Assembly: GCA_963743015.1 (NCBI GenBank)
Contig: CAVUOD010000031.1
Coordinates: forward strand, 248,001-312,000
Direction: 5' to 3'
DNA from: CAVSRC01 sp963743015
GTDB lineage: Bacteria; Pseudomonadota; Alphaproteobacteria; Rhizobiales; Kaistiaceae
Length of the DNA stretch: 64,000 nucleotides
The notes under the pieces are model-generated. The model worked only from the letters and a program-made list of their open reading frames with translations. It was not told where the DNA came from and did no database searches. How positions within the stretch are numbered: position 1 is the first letter of the stretch; every line of letters begins with the position of its first letter. A program made the translations under genes and the position numbers. Positions 36,602 through 44,935 of this stretch are shown here, one piece after another.

Positions 36602-37522
36602 TCAGCGCTGCTGCAGCAGCACCCTGTCCATGATGCGGGTGGGCAGCAGCCGCTTCAGCCAGGCACCGACCAGGGTCGGGATGGTGACCCGGTAGCGCGG
36701 CCGCGGGTGCGGGTCTTCGAGCGCATGGAAAAGCTTCTCGGCGACCGCCTCCGGTCCGCGCTTGAACCAGTTGGTGCGGTGGCCGATGGCATATTTCTTC
36801 AGCTCGCGGCCGTAGTCGCCGCGGAAGAAGGAGTTGCGCACGTCCACCGTCTCCAGGAAGTGGCCGCGGGCATTGTCGAGCATGCGCGTGTGGATGGGTC
36901 CGGGCTGGAGGATGATCGCCTCGATCCCGGTTCCATGAAGCTCCAGACGTAGCGTGTCGGTCCAGCCCTCCACCGCGTGCTTGGTGGCGGAATAGGCGCC
37001 CATGAAGCGGGCGGAGACGAAACCGAGCACCGACGAGCAGTTGACGATGCGGCCGTGGCCCTGTTTGCGCATGACCGGCAGGACGAGGCGGGTCAGTTCG
37101 TACCAGCCGAAGAAATTGGTCTCGAAGAGCTTGCGGACGTTCTCGGTCGGTACGTCTTCGAAGGCACCGGGCTGGCTGTAGGCGCCGTTGTTGAACAGCG
37201 CGTCGAGCTTGCCGCCGGTGCGCTTGAGCACCTCTTCGACTCCCGCCGCGATGGAGGCGCTGTCGGAAAGGTCGAGGCGCAGCGTCTCCAGTCCTTCGTG
37301 GGCAAGCCGGTCGGCGTCCTCCTGCCTGCGACAGGAGGCGAAGACGCGCCAGCCGCCATGCTGCTGGAGGGCGTGGGCGCAGTGGTAGCCGATGCCCGAC
37401 GAACAGCCGGTAATCAGAATCGTGCGCGGCGGCGGCTGAATTTTCGGCCCGGTTGTCGCACTCGCGACTTCACCGGTATCGAGTGTGGCGCCGATCACAT
37501 CGCGGCGGCTCATGTCCACCAT
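36602..37522 (-). CDS. SDR family oxidoreductase
   Basis: A 306-residue short-chain dehydrogenase of the 17-beta-hydroxysteroid-like type. An unusual 40-residue N-terminal extension precedes ILITGCSSGIGYHCAHAL. NG replaces the second part of NNAG (LFNNGAYSQPGA); the catalytic Ser is in IVNCSSVLGFVSA and Tyr-x-x-x-Lys in AYSATKHAVEG. The C-terminal extension KKYAIGHRTNWFKRGPE and LLPTRIMDRVLLQQR is typical of this subgroup. It is convergent with the small membrane protein, 12 bases apart. ATG 37522 is preferred to 37585. Confidence 0.87.
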   Translation of the reverse strand: MVDMSRRDVIGATLDTGEVASATTGPKIQPPPRTILITGCSSGIGYHCAHALQQHGGWRVFASCRRQEDADRLAHEGLETLRLDLSDSASIAAGVEEVLKRTGGKLDALFNNGAYSQPGAFEDVPTENVRKLFETNFFGWYELTRLVLPVMRKQGHGRIVNCSSVLGFVSARFMGAYSATKHAVEGWTDTLRLELHGTGIEAIILQPGPIHTRMLDNARGHFLETVDVRNSFFRGDYGRELKKYAIGHRTNWFKRGPEAVAEKLFHALEDPHPRPRYRVTIPTLVGAWLKRLLPTRIMDRVLLQQR

Positions 37523-37807
37523 TTTATCGTCCCCCAATGCACCCGCCGCTGGACGAAGATGGCCGAGATTTCCGTTATGATGCAAGGGGCTTCACGGTTG
37601 ACATCTATGAAGGTGGTTACCTGCGGCCATTAAGTCTCACACGGATTCGATCGCGATGACCGAATCCGGCCATTTGCGCCATGTTCTGGCAATTAACCAG
37701 GGCGGCAAGAACCGGCGCCAAATCCGTGGCGTAGCGGGCAAAAAAGGCCGGTGACGCCGGTTTTTCCCCGCAATCGGGGCGAGGAAGCCAGGAGCGCGGC
37801 ACGATCC

Positions 37808-38667
37808 ATGGCGAAGGTTGAGCGTGGTCCCGTCGGTATCGCCTGGGTGGTCGTCAGCGACGCTTTCGGCCATTTCCTCTGGGACGACGGCTGGGCGATG
37901 GCCAGCCACGTCGCCCTGTCGGCGCTGATGGCGCTGTTCCCGTTCCTGATTTTCGTGGCCTCGCTCGCCGGTTTCGTCGGCGCCGAGGGGGTGTCGGTAC
38001 GGGTCGCCGGGATCCTCTTCGCGGTCTGGCCGCAGGACGTCGCCGGTCCGATCGCGGACGAGGTCCGGCGGGTGCTGGCAAGCGAGCATCGCGGCCTGCT
38101 CACCGTTTCCGCCGTGATCACGGTCTATCTCGCCTCGAACGGCATCGAAGCCGTCCGCAACGCCCTCAACCGTGCCTACCGGGTCGTCGATCGCCGCTCG
38201 ATCGTCTTCCGCCGCGGACAGAGCATCGTGCTGGTGGTGGCCGGAGCGGCGGCCAGCCTCGTCCTCGTCCTGCTGGCGGCGCTCGGCACCACCGTGCTGC
38301 ATGATCTGCTGGCGGTGGCGCCGCTGCTCAGGCCGCTTGACCGCGCTCTCGGTCCTGGTGCGGGCCGTCATCGCCGCCCTGCTGCTGGTGGCGGTGCTGG
38401 CGGTGGCCCATGTCTGGCTGCCGGCAGGGCGGCCGCACTGGCCGCATCTGTGGCCGGGCATCGCCTTCACGCTCGCCGGCTGGTTCGTCGCCGCCTGGGT
38501 ATTCCGCATCTACCTCGACAGCTTCTCGAACATGGCAGCGACCTATGCCGGGCTCGCCGGCGTGTTCACCGCCATCTTCTTCCTCTACATGGTGGCGGTG
38601 GCTGCTCCTGTTCGGGGCGGAGTTCAATGCCGCGCTCGCCCGCCTGCGGGACGGGACGATCGGCTAG
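37808..38667 (+). CDS. YihY/BrkB family membrane protein, two indels
   Basis: Inner-membrane protein with six predicted spans. MASHVALSALMALFPFLIFV is the conserved YihY block, followed by VYLASNGIEAVRNALNRAYR. After two +1 indels (near 38340, tt for t, and near 38610, gg for g) the frame continues ALLLVAVLAVAHVWLPAG, AWVFRIYLDSFSNMAATYAG and LLFGAEFNAALARL. The corrected length is 285 residues. The family's transport role is unsettled. Confidence 0.86.
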
Positions 38668-38704
38668 GACCGATCGACGTTCGAATTCTTCCTGAGCACC
38701 CGCC

Positions 38705-38735
38705 ATAGACCCTCGCCCGCAAGGGGGGAGGGGAA
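38705..38735. repeat. Intergenic palindromic repeat, copy C (short)
   Basis: A single hairpin, ccctcgcccgcaaggggggaggg, of the same type as copy A, between the convergent ends of yihY and the receiver gene; it may act as a bidirectional terminator. Confidence 0.55.
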
Positions 38736-38773
38736 AAGAACAGGCATGTCGCTCAACAGCGATTCAACGTGAT

Positions 38774-39214
38774 TCAGGCGTGGCCGATGACCACCGTCGC
38801 CGCGGCGCGGGCGAGCGCCGTCTCTATGGCGGCGTAGAGCTCACGCGGGCTGTAGGGCTTGACCACCGCTCCGCTGAAGCCGGCGGCGCGGGCGCGCGGC
38901 GCGGCCAGGCGAGCCCGGTCGTCGGTGATGGCGATGATCGGCATGGTCGAGCGGCCGCCGAGGGTGCGGATCAGCTCGGCGGCGACGATGCCGTCCATGT
39001 CGGGGATGGCGAGGTCGAGCACGATGAGGTCGATCGCCGGGTCGCGGCGGAGCAGCGCCAGGGCGGCCTCGCCGCCGGCAGCGGTGAGGGTTTCGCAGCC
39101 GAACTGGCCGACCAAAATGGTGGCAATCATGGCGCTGGCCGGGCTGCCGCCAACAATGGCCACCCGCGGCCGGCGGCCATTGACCGTGAGATGAACGATC
39201 GGTTCGTCGTTCAT
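38774..39214 (-). CDS. Single-domain response regulator (receiver)
   Basis: A 146-residue CheY-like receiver. RVAIVGGSPASAMIATILV is strand 1, but the acidic pair that normally binds Mg2+ near the start is replaced by GG/S, which is odd. The phosphoacceptor Asp is in IDLIVLDLAIPDMDG, the Thr in IIAITDDRA, and the Lys in GAVVKPYSPREL. There is no output domain. Loss of the acidic pair may weaken phosphorylation. No kinase is adjacent. ATG 39214 is preferred to 39247. Confidence 0.82.
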   Translation of the reverse strand: MNDEPIVHLTVNGRRPRVAIVGGSPASAMIATILVGQFGCETLTAAGGEAALALLRRDPAIDLIVLDLAIPDMDGIVAAELIRTLGGRSTMPIIAITDDRARLAAPRARAAGFSGAVVKPYSPRELYAAIETALARAAATVVIGHA

Positions 39215-39290
39215 GACGCCCTCGCCAAACGCAACAAGACGGGGCAAGTATCCCCGGTTTTGCTTAACGAGCGGCTAAACTGGAACCGTT

Positions 39291-40244
39291 GTGAATCAGA
39301 TCGTCACCATCGTGCTTCCCGTCTTCGGGCTGATCGGCATCGGCTATGCCGTCGCCTGGGCGCGCCTGCTGCCCGAGGGCAGCGACCGGGCACTGGCCGA
39401 TTTCTGCTTCATCATCGCCCTGCCGCTGCTCATTTTCCGCGTCTTGGCGACTGCCGATTTCTCCGGCGGTTCGCCGGTCAATGTGTGGCTTGCCTACTAT
39501 GTCGGCTTCGCCGTCGTGTGGACCATCGGCACGCTCACCGTGCGCCGGCTTCTCGGTCGCGACGCGCGCACCGGCGTGGTCGCCGGCGTTTCGTCGGCGT
39601 TTCCCAACATGCTGCTGCTTGCCATTCCGCTGGTCATCGTCGCCTATGGCGACAAGGGTGCGGCGGCGCTGGCCGTGCTCATCACCATCAATCTGCCGGT
39701 GATGATGACGGTCAGCACCATCCTCAACGAGCGGGCGCTGGTCGTCGATGGCGTGTCGGCACATGCCAATCTGCGGGCGGCGCTGTGGGCGGCGACCATC
39801 GCGCTGGCCACCAATCCGATCATCATCGGCATCGCCGCCGGCATCGTCTGGCGCCTCACGGGGCTGCCGCTCGGCGGGCCCGTCGGCACGGTCATCAGCC
39901 GGCTGTCGGGTATCGCCGGAACGCTGGCGCTGTTCACCGTCGGCATGACGCTGCGCCGCTATGGCCTGAGCGGCAATGTGCGGCCGGCACTCATCATCGC
40001 CGGCCTCAAGCTCATCGTCATGCCGGCCATCGTCTTCGCGCTGCTGGCGACGGTCATCCCGCTGCCGCCGGTCTGGGCCAAGGCGCTGGTCATCGGCGCG
40101 GCCTGTCCGACCGGCGTCAATGCGTGGCTGGTGGCAGCCCGCTTCCGTACCGGCGAGGCGATGGCCTCGAACGCCATCACGCTAAGCACCGCGGCGGCGG
40201 TGGTCACCGTCGCGGCCTGGCTGCACGTGGTGGAGTGGCTGTAG
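39291..40244 (+). CDS. AEC family transporter (auxin efflux carrier type)
   Basis: A 317-residue, ten-span permease from a GTG at 39291. IVLPVFGLIGIGYAVAWARL is span 1; the two-fold repeat is visible, with the central GVVAGVSSAFPNMLLLAIPL and C-terminal GAACPTGVNAWLVAARF (the conserved Pro/Asn crossover regions). Bacterial AEC members carry small organic acids such as malate; the substrate here is unknown. Confidence 0.9.
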   Translation: MNQIVTIVLPVFGLIGIGYAVAWARLLPEGSDRALADFCFIIALPLLIFRVLATADFSGGSPVNVWLAYYVGFAVVWTIGTLTVRRLLGRDARTGVVAGVSSAFPNMLLLAIPLVIVAYGDKGAAALAVLITINLPVMMTVSTILNERALVVDGVSAHANLRAALWAATIALATNPIIIGIAAGIVWRLTGLPLGGPVGTVISRLSGIAGTLALFTVGMTLRRYGLSGNVRPALIIAGLKLIVMPAIVFALLATVIPLPPVWAKALVIGAACPTGVNAWLVAARFRTGEAMASNAITLSTAAAVVTVAAWLHVVEWL

Positions 40245-40258
40245 CGTCCCGGTCTGCC

Positions 40259-40582
40259 TCAGTCCTGGGCGGCGTAGTCGACGACGCAGACCTTTTCCAG
40301 GTTGGGGTCGAGCCAGCGCTCGACGAAGGCATGATGGGCGGGATGCGGCAGGTATTGGTCGCGCCCCTGCGGACCGGCGAAGGTCACGATGAAGCAATGC
40401 GTGAAGTCCTGGTTGAGGCCTTCCGGCGATGAATTCAGCCCCCATTCGAAATCGGTGACGAACGGCAGCGAGGCGCAGAACGCCCGGAAAGCGTCCTCGA
40501 TCCCGGCCACCGTCTCGGGTGGCGTGGCGTCCTTGAACTTGAACAGCACGACATGGCGGTAGACGTTCGGACGTTCGCTCAT
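40259..40582 (-). CDS. Dabb (stress-responsive alpha/beta barrel) protein
   Basis: A 107-residue dimeric ferredoxin-like protein: YRHVVLFKFKDATPPETVAG, then DFEWGLNSSPEGLNQDFTHC and YLPHPAHHAFVERWLDP, all typical of the Dabb family. Some members are cyclases, others have no known reaction. The stop is 15 bases from the convergent AEC gene. Confidence 0.88.
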   Translation of the reverse strand: MSERPNVYRHVVLFKFKDATPPETVAGIEDAFRAFCASLPFVTDFEWGLNSSPEGLNQDFTHCFIVTFAGPQGRDQYLPHPAHHAFVERWLDPNLEKVCVVDYAAQD

Positions 40583-40781
40583 CGCATCGACTCCCTTGCC
40601 CGGTTCTGAAAACGCCGGCGCCGGAGTTTAGCGGCAGGAGCCGGGGAGCGCATCCGCGAGATGGTCGCGGGGCCGATTTGTAGCTGATAAAGTGCAGCGG
40701 ACAGGCATCTCGCCGGCCAGGGCCGGCAGGGCCACCATGAGTGCAGCAAGCGCACGAAAGAGGCTGCGGCCGGAGGAAACG

Positions 40782-41951
40782 ATGAACAATTTTGAATTTC
40801 GCAACCCGACCAAGATCATCTTCGGACGCGGCACCGAAAACCAGGTCGGCGCCGAGGTTTCGGTCTATTCGAAGAAGGTGCTGCTGCACTACGGCGGCAA
40901 CAGCGCCCGCACCTCCGGCCTCATCGACCGGGTGACCGCCTCGCTCAAGGCGGCCGGCGTCGAATGGGTGGAACTGGGCGGCGTCAAGCCGAATCCGCGC
41001 CTCACCCTGGTCCATGAGGGCGTCAAGCTGTGCAAGCAACACAATCTCGGGCTGGTTCTGGCGGTCGGCGGCGGCAGCGTCATCGACTCGGCCAAGGCCA
41101 TCGCCATGGGTGCGGTGATCGATGGCGACGTGTGGGACTTCTACATCGGCAAGGGCGAGCCGAAGGCAACGCTGCCGGTCGGCACGGTTCTGACGCTCGC
41201 CGCCGCCGGCTCCGAAGCCTCGGTCAGCAGTGTCATCACCAACGAGGATGGCTGGCTGAAGCGCGCCGTCGACACGGATGTCATCTTTCCGAAGTTCTCG
41301 ATCATGAATCCGGAACTGCTCTTCACCATGCCGGATTTCCAGGTCGCCTGTGGCGCCACCGATATCATGTCGCACCTGATGGAGCGCTACTTCACCAATG
41401 TGAAGAACGTCGATTTCACCGACCGCCTGCTCGAAGCGACGATGAAGACGATCATCGCCGCAGCCCCCAAGGTCATGGCCAATCGCCAGGACTACGATGC
41501 CTGGGCGGAGTTCATGTGGGCCGGCACGATCGCCCATAACAGCCTGCTCAACACCGGCCGGGTCGGCGACTGGGGCTCGCACATGATCGAGCACGAACTC
41601 TCCGGCATATACGACGTGGCGCACGGCGCCGGCCTCGCCGTCGTCTTTCCGGCCTGGATGAAATATGTCCAGAAGCACGACGTGAACCGCTTCGCCCAAT
41701 GGGCGGTGCGGGTGTGGAACGTCGAGCTCGACGTCTTCGACCTGGAGGCAACCGGGCGGGCAGGTATCGACCGCATGGAGGCCTTCTTCCAGTCGCTGGG
41801 CCTCGCGACGACCCTTCCGGGTCTGGGTGTGACCGACGACCGCTTTGCCGAAATGGCCGAGAAGGGCACCAACGGCGACACCAAGAAGCTCGGCAACTTC
41901 GTCAAGCTTGATCGCAAGGGCTTCGAAGCGGTCCTGCGCCTCGCCGCCTAG
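40782..41951 (+). CDS. Iron-containing alcohol dehydrogenase
   Basis: A 389-residue group III alcohol dehydrogenase of the butanol dehydrogenase/YqhD type. MNNFEFRNPTKIIFGRGTEN opens it; GLVLAVGGGSVIDSAKAIA binds the nucleotide; metal ligands are in VACGATDIMSHLMERYF (Asp/His), HMIEHELSGIYDVAHGAGLA (two His). ATG 40782 has a good ggagg site 7 bases upstream. Reduction of aldehydes with NADPH is the probable activity. Confidence 0.92.
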   Translation: MNNFEFRNPTKIIFGRGTENQVGAEVSVYSKKVLLHYGGNSARTSGLIDRVTASLKAAGVEWVELGGVKPNPRLTLVHEGVKLCKQHNLGLVLAVGGGSVIDSAKAIAMGAVIDGDVWDFYIGKGEPKATLPVGTVLTLAAAGSEASVSSVITNEDGWLKRAVDTDVIFPKFSIMNPELLFTMPDFQVACGATDIMSHLMERYFTNVKNVDFTDRLLEATMKTIIAAAPKVMANRQDYDAWAEFMWAGTIAHNSLLNTGRVGDWGSHMIEHELSGIYDVAHGAGLAVVFPAWMKYVQKHDVNRFAQWAVRVWNVELDVFDLEATGRAGIDRMEAFFQSLGLATTLPGLGVTDDRFAEMAEKGTNGDTKKLGNFVKLDRKGFEAVLRLAA

Positions 41952-41961
41952 GCCGATAGAC

Positions 41962-41995
41962 CCCGACCTCCCTCCGAATTCGGGGGGAGGTGTCT
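41962..41995. terminator. Bidirectional terminator-like hairpin, repeat copy D
   Basis: cctccctccgaattcggggggagg forms a stem centred on gaattc between the convergent ends of the alcohol dehydrogenase and gluQ genes. It is related to the dispersed palindromes in this window. Confidence 0.55.
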
Positions 41996-42866
41996 ACAGC
42001 CCGACCATCCGGCGGATGTCCTGCGGTGTCTTGCCGGCGGCGCGCAGGCTGGCAAGCGCGGTGTCGCGGTCGGACTTGGAAAACTTGCGCCCGGCGGAAT
42101 CGGTGATCAGCCGGTGATGGAAGTAGCGCGGCGCCGGCAGGCCGAGCAGGTGCTGCAAGAGCACATGGACAGAGGTCGCGGCGAAGAGGTCGCGGCCGCG
42201 CACCACATGGGTGACGCCCTGCAGCGCGTCGTCGACGACGACGGCGATGTGGTAGGAGGCCGGCCGGTCGCGGCCGACGAGCAGGACGTCGCCAAAGGCG
42301 CGTGGATCTGCGGCGACGGTGTGCGGCGTGCCGGAGCCGTCCTCCTGCCAGTCGAGCCGACCGGCCATGGCGGCGGCCTTCTCCATGTCGAGGCGCAGCG
42401 CGTGGGGGGCGCCGGCATCGATCAGGGCCTGCCGCTCGGCCGACGATCGCGCGCGATCGTGCGGAGGATAGAGCGGCACCCCGTCAGGGTCGCGCGGCCA
42501 ATCGGTCCCTTCGCTGGCGGCGCCGACCTCGCCGCGGCTCATGAAGGCTGGATAGACCAATCCCATCGCCGAAAGGCGGCCGATCGCTTCGGCATAGTCG
42601 CTGATGTGCTCGGACTGGCGGCGCACCGGCTCCTCCCATGCGAGCCCCAGCCAGCGGAGATCGTCGTAGATTGCGGCCTCGTATTGCGGCCGGCAGCGGG
42701 TGGGATCGGTGTCTTCGATCCTGAGCAGGAAGCGGCCGCCCGCCTGTCGGCAGAGGTCGAAGTCGGTCAGCGCCGAGAAGGCATGGCCGAGATGCAGGCC
42801 ACCGGTGGGCGAGGGGGCGAAGCGGAAAACGGGTTGCACGGGCTCATATTCGGCTTGAAGGCTCAT
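41994..42866 (-). CDS. gluQ: Glutamyl-Q tRNA(Asp) synthetase
   Basis: A 290-residue paralogue of the glutamyl-tRNA synthetase catalytic domain that loads glutamate onto queuosine in tRNA-Asp. FRFAPSPTGGLHLGHAFSAL carries the HIGH motif (HLGH), LRIEDTDPTRCRP follows, and RKFSKSDRDTALASL is the KMSKS equivalent. There is no anticodon-binding domain. The usual zinc cysteines are not obvious near FMSRGEVGA. ATG 42866 is used; a GTG precedes it directly. Confidence 0.92.
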   Translation of the reverse strand: MSLQAEYEPVQPVFRFAPSPTGGLHLGHAFSALTDFDLCRQAGGRFLLRIEDTDPTRCRPQYEAAIYDDLRWLGLAWEEPVRRQSEHISDYAEAIGRLSAMGLVYPAFMSRGEVGAASEGTDWPRDPDGVPLYPPHDRARSSAERQALIDAGAPHALRLDMEKAAAMAGRLDWQEDGSGTPHTVAADPRAFGDVLLVGRDRPASYHIAVVVDDALQGVTHVVRGRDLFAATSVHVLLQHLLGLPAPRYFHHRLITDSAGRKFSKSDRDTALASLRAAGKTPQDIRRMVGL

Positions 42867-42895
42867 CACCCCTCATTTAGCAGCCCGGGCAAGCC

Positions 42896-43534
42896 ATGCG
42901 CACCATCGAGACCACGGACGACGTCGCTGCGGGCGTCGCCTTCCTCGCCAAGGCCGACAGGCGCCTGAAACCGGTGATCCGCGCTGCCGGCGATTTGCCG
43001 CTGCGCCGGCGGGCGCCGGGCTTCGCCGGGCTTGCCCGGGTCGTCATCGGCCAGCAGGTATCGGTGGCCAGTGCCGATGCCATCTGGGGGCGCTTCGTCG
43101 CCGTCTTCCCGGAGATCACGCCGCAGGCGATCGGCCGCGCCCGCGAGCCGCGCTTCCGCAAGGCCGGTCTGTCGGCACCCAAGATCCGCACCTTGCGCGC
43201 GGTCGCCGCCGCCTGCCGCGACGGGCTCGACCTCGATGGCCTGGCCGAGCTGCCGGCCGAGGAAGCCCACGCAAAGCTCACCGCCATCAAGGGTATCGGC
43301 CGGTGGACTTCGGACATCTACCTGCTTTTCTGCCTCGGCCATCCGGACATCTTCCCGGTCGGCGACCTGGCGTTGCGCATGGCGGTTGCCGATGCCTTCG
43401 GCCTCGAACCGCCGGTCGATCCCGCCGTGCTTGCCGAATGCGCCGAGCGCTGGTCGCCCTGGCGCAGCGTCGCCGCCACGCTCTTCTGGGCCTATTACGG
43501 CGCCCGCAAGAAAGCCGGGAAGCTGCCGCTATAG
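42896..43534 (+). CDS. DNA-3-methyladenine glycosylase II (AlkA-like)
   Basis: A 212-residue HhH-GPD glycosylase removing alkylated bases. ARVVIGQQVSVASADAIWGR is the family block; the hairpin is AIKGIGRWTSDIYLLFCLGH; the catalytic Asp is in DIFPVGDLALRMAV. It lacks the extra N-terminal domain of E. coli AlkA, as is common. It is divergent from gluQ with 29 bases between starts. Confidence 0.92.
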   Translation: MRTIETTDDVAAGVAFLAKADRRLKPVIRAAGDLPLRRRAPGFAGLARVVIGQQVSVASADAIWGRFVAVFPEITPQAIGRAREPRFRKAGLSAPKIRTLRAVAAACRDGLDLDGLAELPAEEAHAKLTAIKGIGRWTSDIYLLFCLGHPDIFPVGDLALRMAVADAFGLEPPVDPAVLAECAERWSPWRSVAATLFWAYYGARKKAGKLPL

Positions 43535-43609
43535 GCGCATGGTTGCTGTTGGCTTCGGCGGTCAGTTCCGGCAATTTGACCGGCATGGAAACGGGCATCC
43601 GGAAACAGC

Positions 43610-44260
43610 ATGACAATCCTTGACGGGCCGCGCATTGCCCCGCTTGCGGGCGGACCGGCCACCAGTCTCGTGGTCTTCCTTCATGGCTATGGCGCCGACG
43701 GCAACGACCTCATCGACATCGGCCGCCTATGGGCGCCGGTCCTGTCGGGGGCGGCATTCGTCGCGCCGCACGCGCCCGAGCCCTGCGCCCAGGCGCCGGT
43801 CGGCCGCCAGTGGTTCCCGCTCGCCGAAGCCGACCCGCATCGCCTGCGCCAGGGGGTGCAGTCGGCGGCCCCGGCGCTCGACGCCTTCCTCGATGCCGAA
43901 CTCGCCGCCCATGCTCTTGCCGACAACCGTCTGGTTCTGGTCGGCTTCAGCCAGGGCACGATGATGGCGCTGCATGTCGGCCCGCGGCGCAAGGGCCGCA
44001 TTGCCGGCATCGTCGGCTATTCCGGGCTGCTGGCAGGGCCGGAGCATCTGACCGAGGAACTCAGCCATCTGCCGCCGGTCCTGCTCGTCCACGGCGATGC
44101 CGACCCGGTCATCCCGGCGATCGCGCTCACCGCCGCGACCCGCGTGCTCGGCGATGCCGGCTTCGAGGTCGAATTGCATGTCCGCCCCGGCCTGCAGCAC
44201 GGCATCGATCAGGAGGGCCTCGCCCTCGGCGTCGATTTCCTGCGCCGGGTGCTGGCCTGA
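43610..44260 (+). CDS. Phospholipase/carboxylesterase (alpha/beta hydrolase)
   Basis: A 216-residue serine hydrolase of the carboxylesterase family (abhydrolase_2). LVVFLHGYGADGNDLI holds the oxyanion region, the nucleophile is in LVLVGFSQGTMMALH, the Asp in VLLVHGDADPVIP, and the His in RPGLQHGIDQEGL. All three are intact. The substrate is unknown. A GNAT gene follows after 10 bases. Confidence 0.91.
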   Translation: MTILDGPRIAPLAGGPATSLVVFLHGYGADGNDLIDIGRLWAPVLSGAAFVAPHAPEPCAQAPVGRQWFPLAEADPHRLRQGVQSAAPALDAFLDAELAAHALADNRLVLVGFSQGTMMALHVGPRRKGRIAGIVGYSGLLAGPEHLTEELSHLPPVLLVHGDADPVIPAIALTAATRVLGDAGFEVELHVRPGLQHGIDQEGLALGVDFLRRVLA

Positions 44261-44270
44261 GCGAGGCGCC

Positions 44271-44780
44271 ATGTCTGGGGCAGTCATCGAGATCGTGCGC
44301 GTGCGCGACGAGGCGGACGCCGAAGAGGTACGGGCGATGGCGCGGGCGCTCAGGGCATGGAACTACGAATTCATGCCCGACATGACCGCCGTCATCGACG
44401 CCTATTTCGACGGGCACGACTTCGAGGGGCACCTGGAGAGGCTGCTCACCACCTGCAATCCGCCGGAGGGCGAATGCCTTCTGGCGCGGCTGGACGGGGT
44501 GCCGGTCGGCGCCGTCACCCTGCAACGGCACGCGGGCGACGAGGCGGAGCTGAACCGCCTGTTCGTGCAAGAAGAGGCGCGCGGGCACGGCGTCGGCCGG
44601 GCACTGGTCACCAGTCTCATCGAATCCGCCCGGGCGCTCGGCTATCGCGCCATATTCCTGAGCACGGTGCGCCGCTTCGATGCGGCGCTCGCCCTCTACC
44701 GGTCGCTGGGCTTCGTCGATGATCCGCCGGGCAGCGATCCCGACGGCATCCAGATCGACATGCGGCTCGACCTGGCCTAG
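44271..44780 (+). CDS. GNAT family N-acetyltransferase
   Basis: A 169-residue acetyltransferase. The first part has a 90-residue region with NYEFMPDMTAVIDAYFD; the core shows GAVTLQRHAGDEAELNRLFV, the acetyl-CoA loop EEARGHGVGRALVTSLIESA (Q/RxxGxG/A) and RFDAALALYRSLGFVD. The substrate is unknown; it is probably co-transcribed with the esterase. Confidence 0.9.
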   Translation: MSGAVIEIVRVRDEADAEEVRAMARALRAWNYEFMPDMTAVIDAYFDGHDFEGHLERLLTTCNPPEGECLLARLDGVPVGAVTLQRHAGDEAELNRLFVQEEARGHGVGRALVTSLIESARALGYRAIFLSTVRRFDAALALYRSLGFVDDPPGSDPDGIQIDMRLDLA

Positions 44781-44935
44781 CCGGCCGGCCCATTCAGACG
44801 CGGTTCAGGGCGGCCGTGCTGTTCTGCCGCGTGCCGCCGCCGCCGAGATGACAGAAATTTAAGCAAGGAACGGCGGAGGAAGACGGCGATTGATTCGTGT
44901 CAGTCAGTGACCCTCGTCACCATATAGAAGACGCC

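Noticed and set aside
37735..37770. A-run / ccgg / T-run hairpin before yihY as a terminator
   Set aside because: It lies in a divergent promoter region where no transcript should end, and the stem is only four G/C pairs with mismatches.
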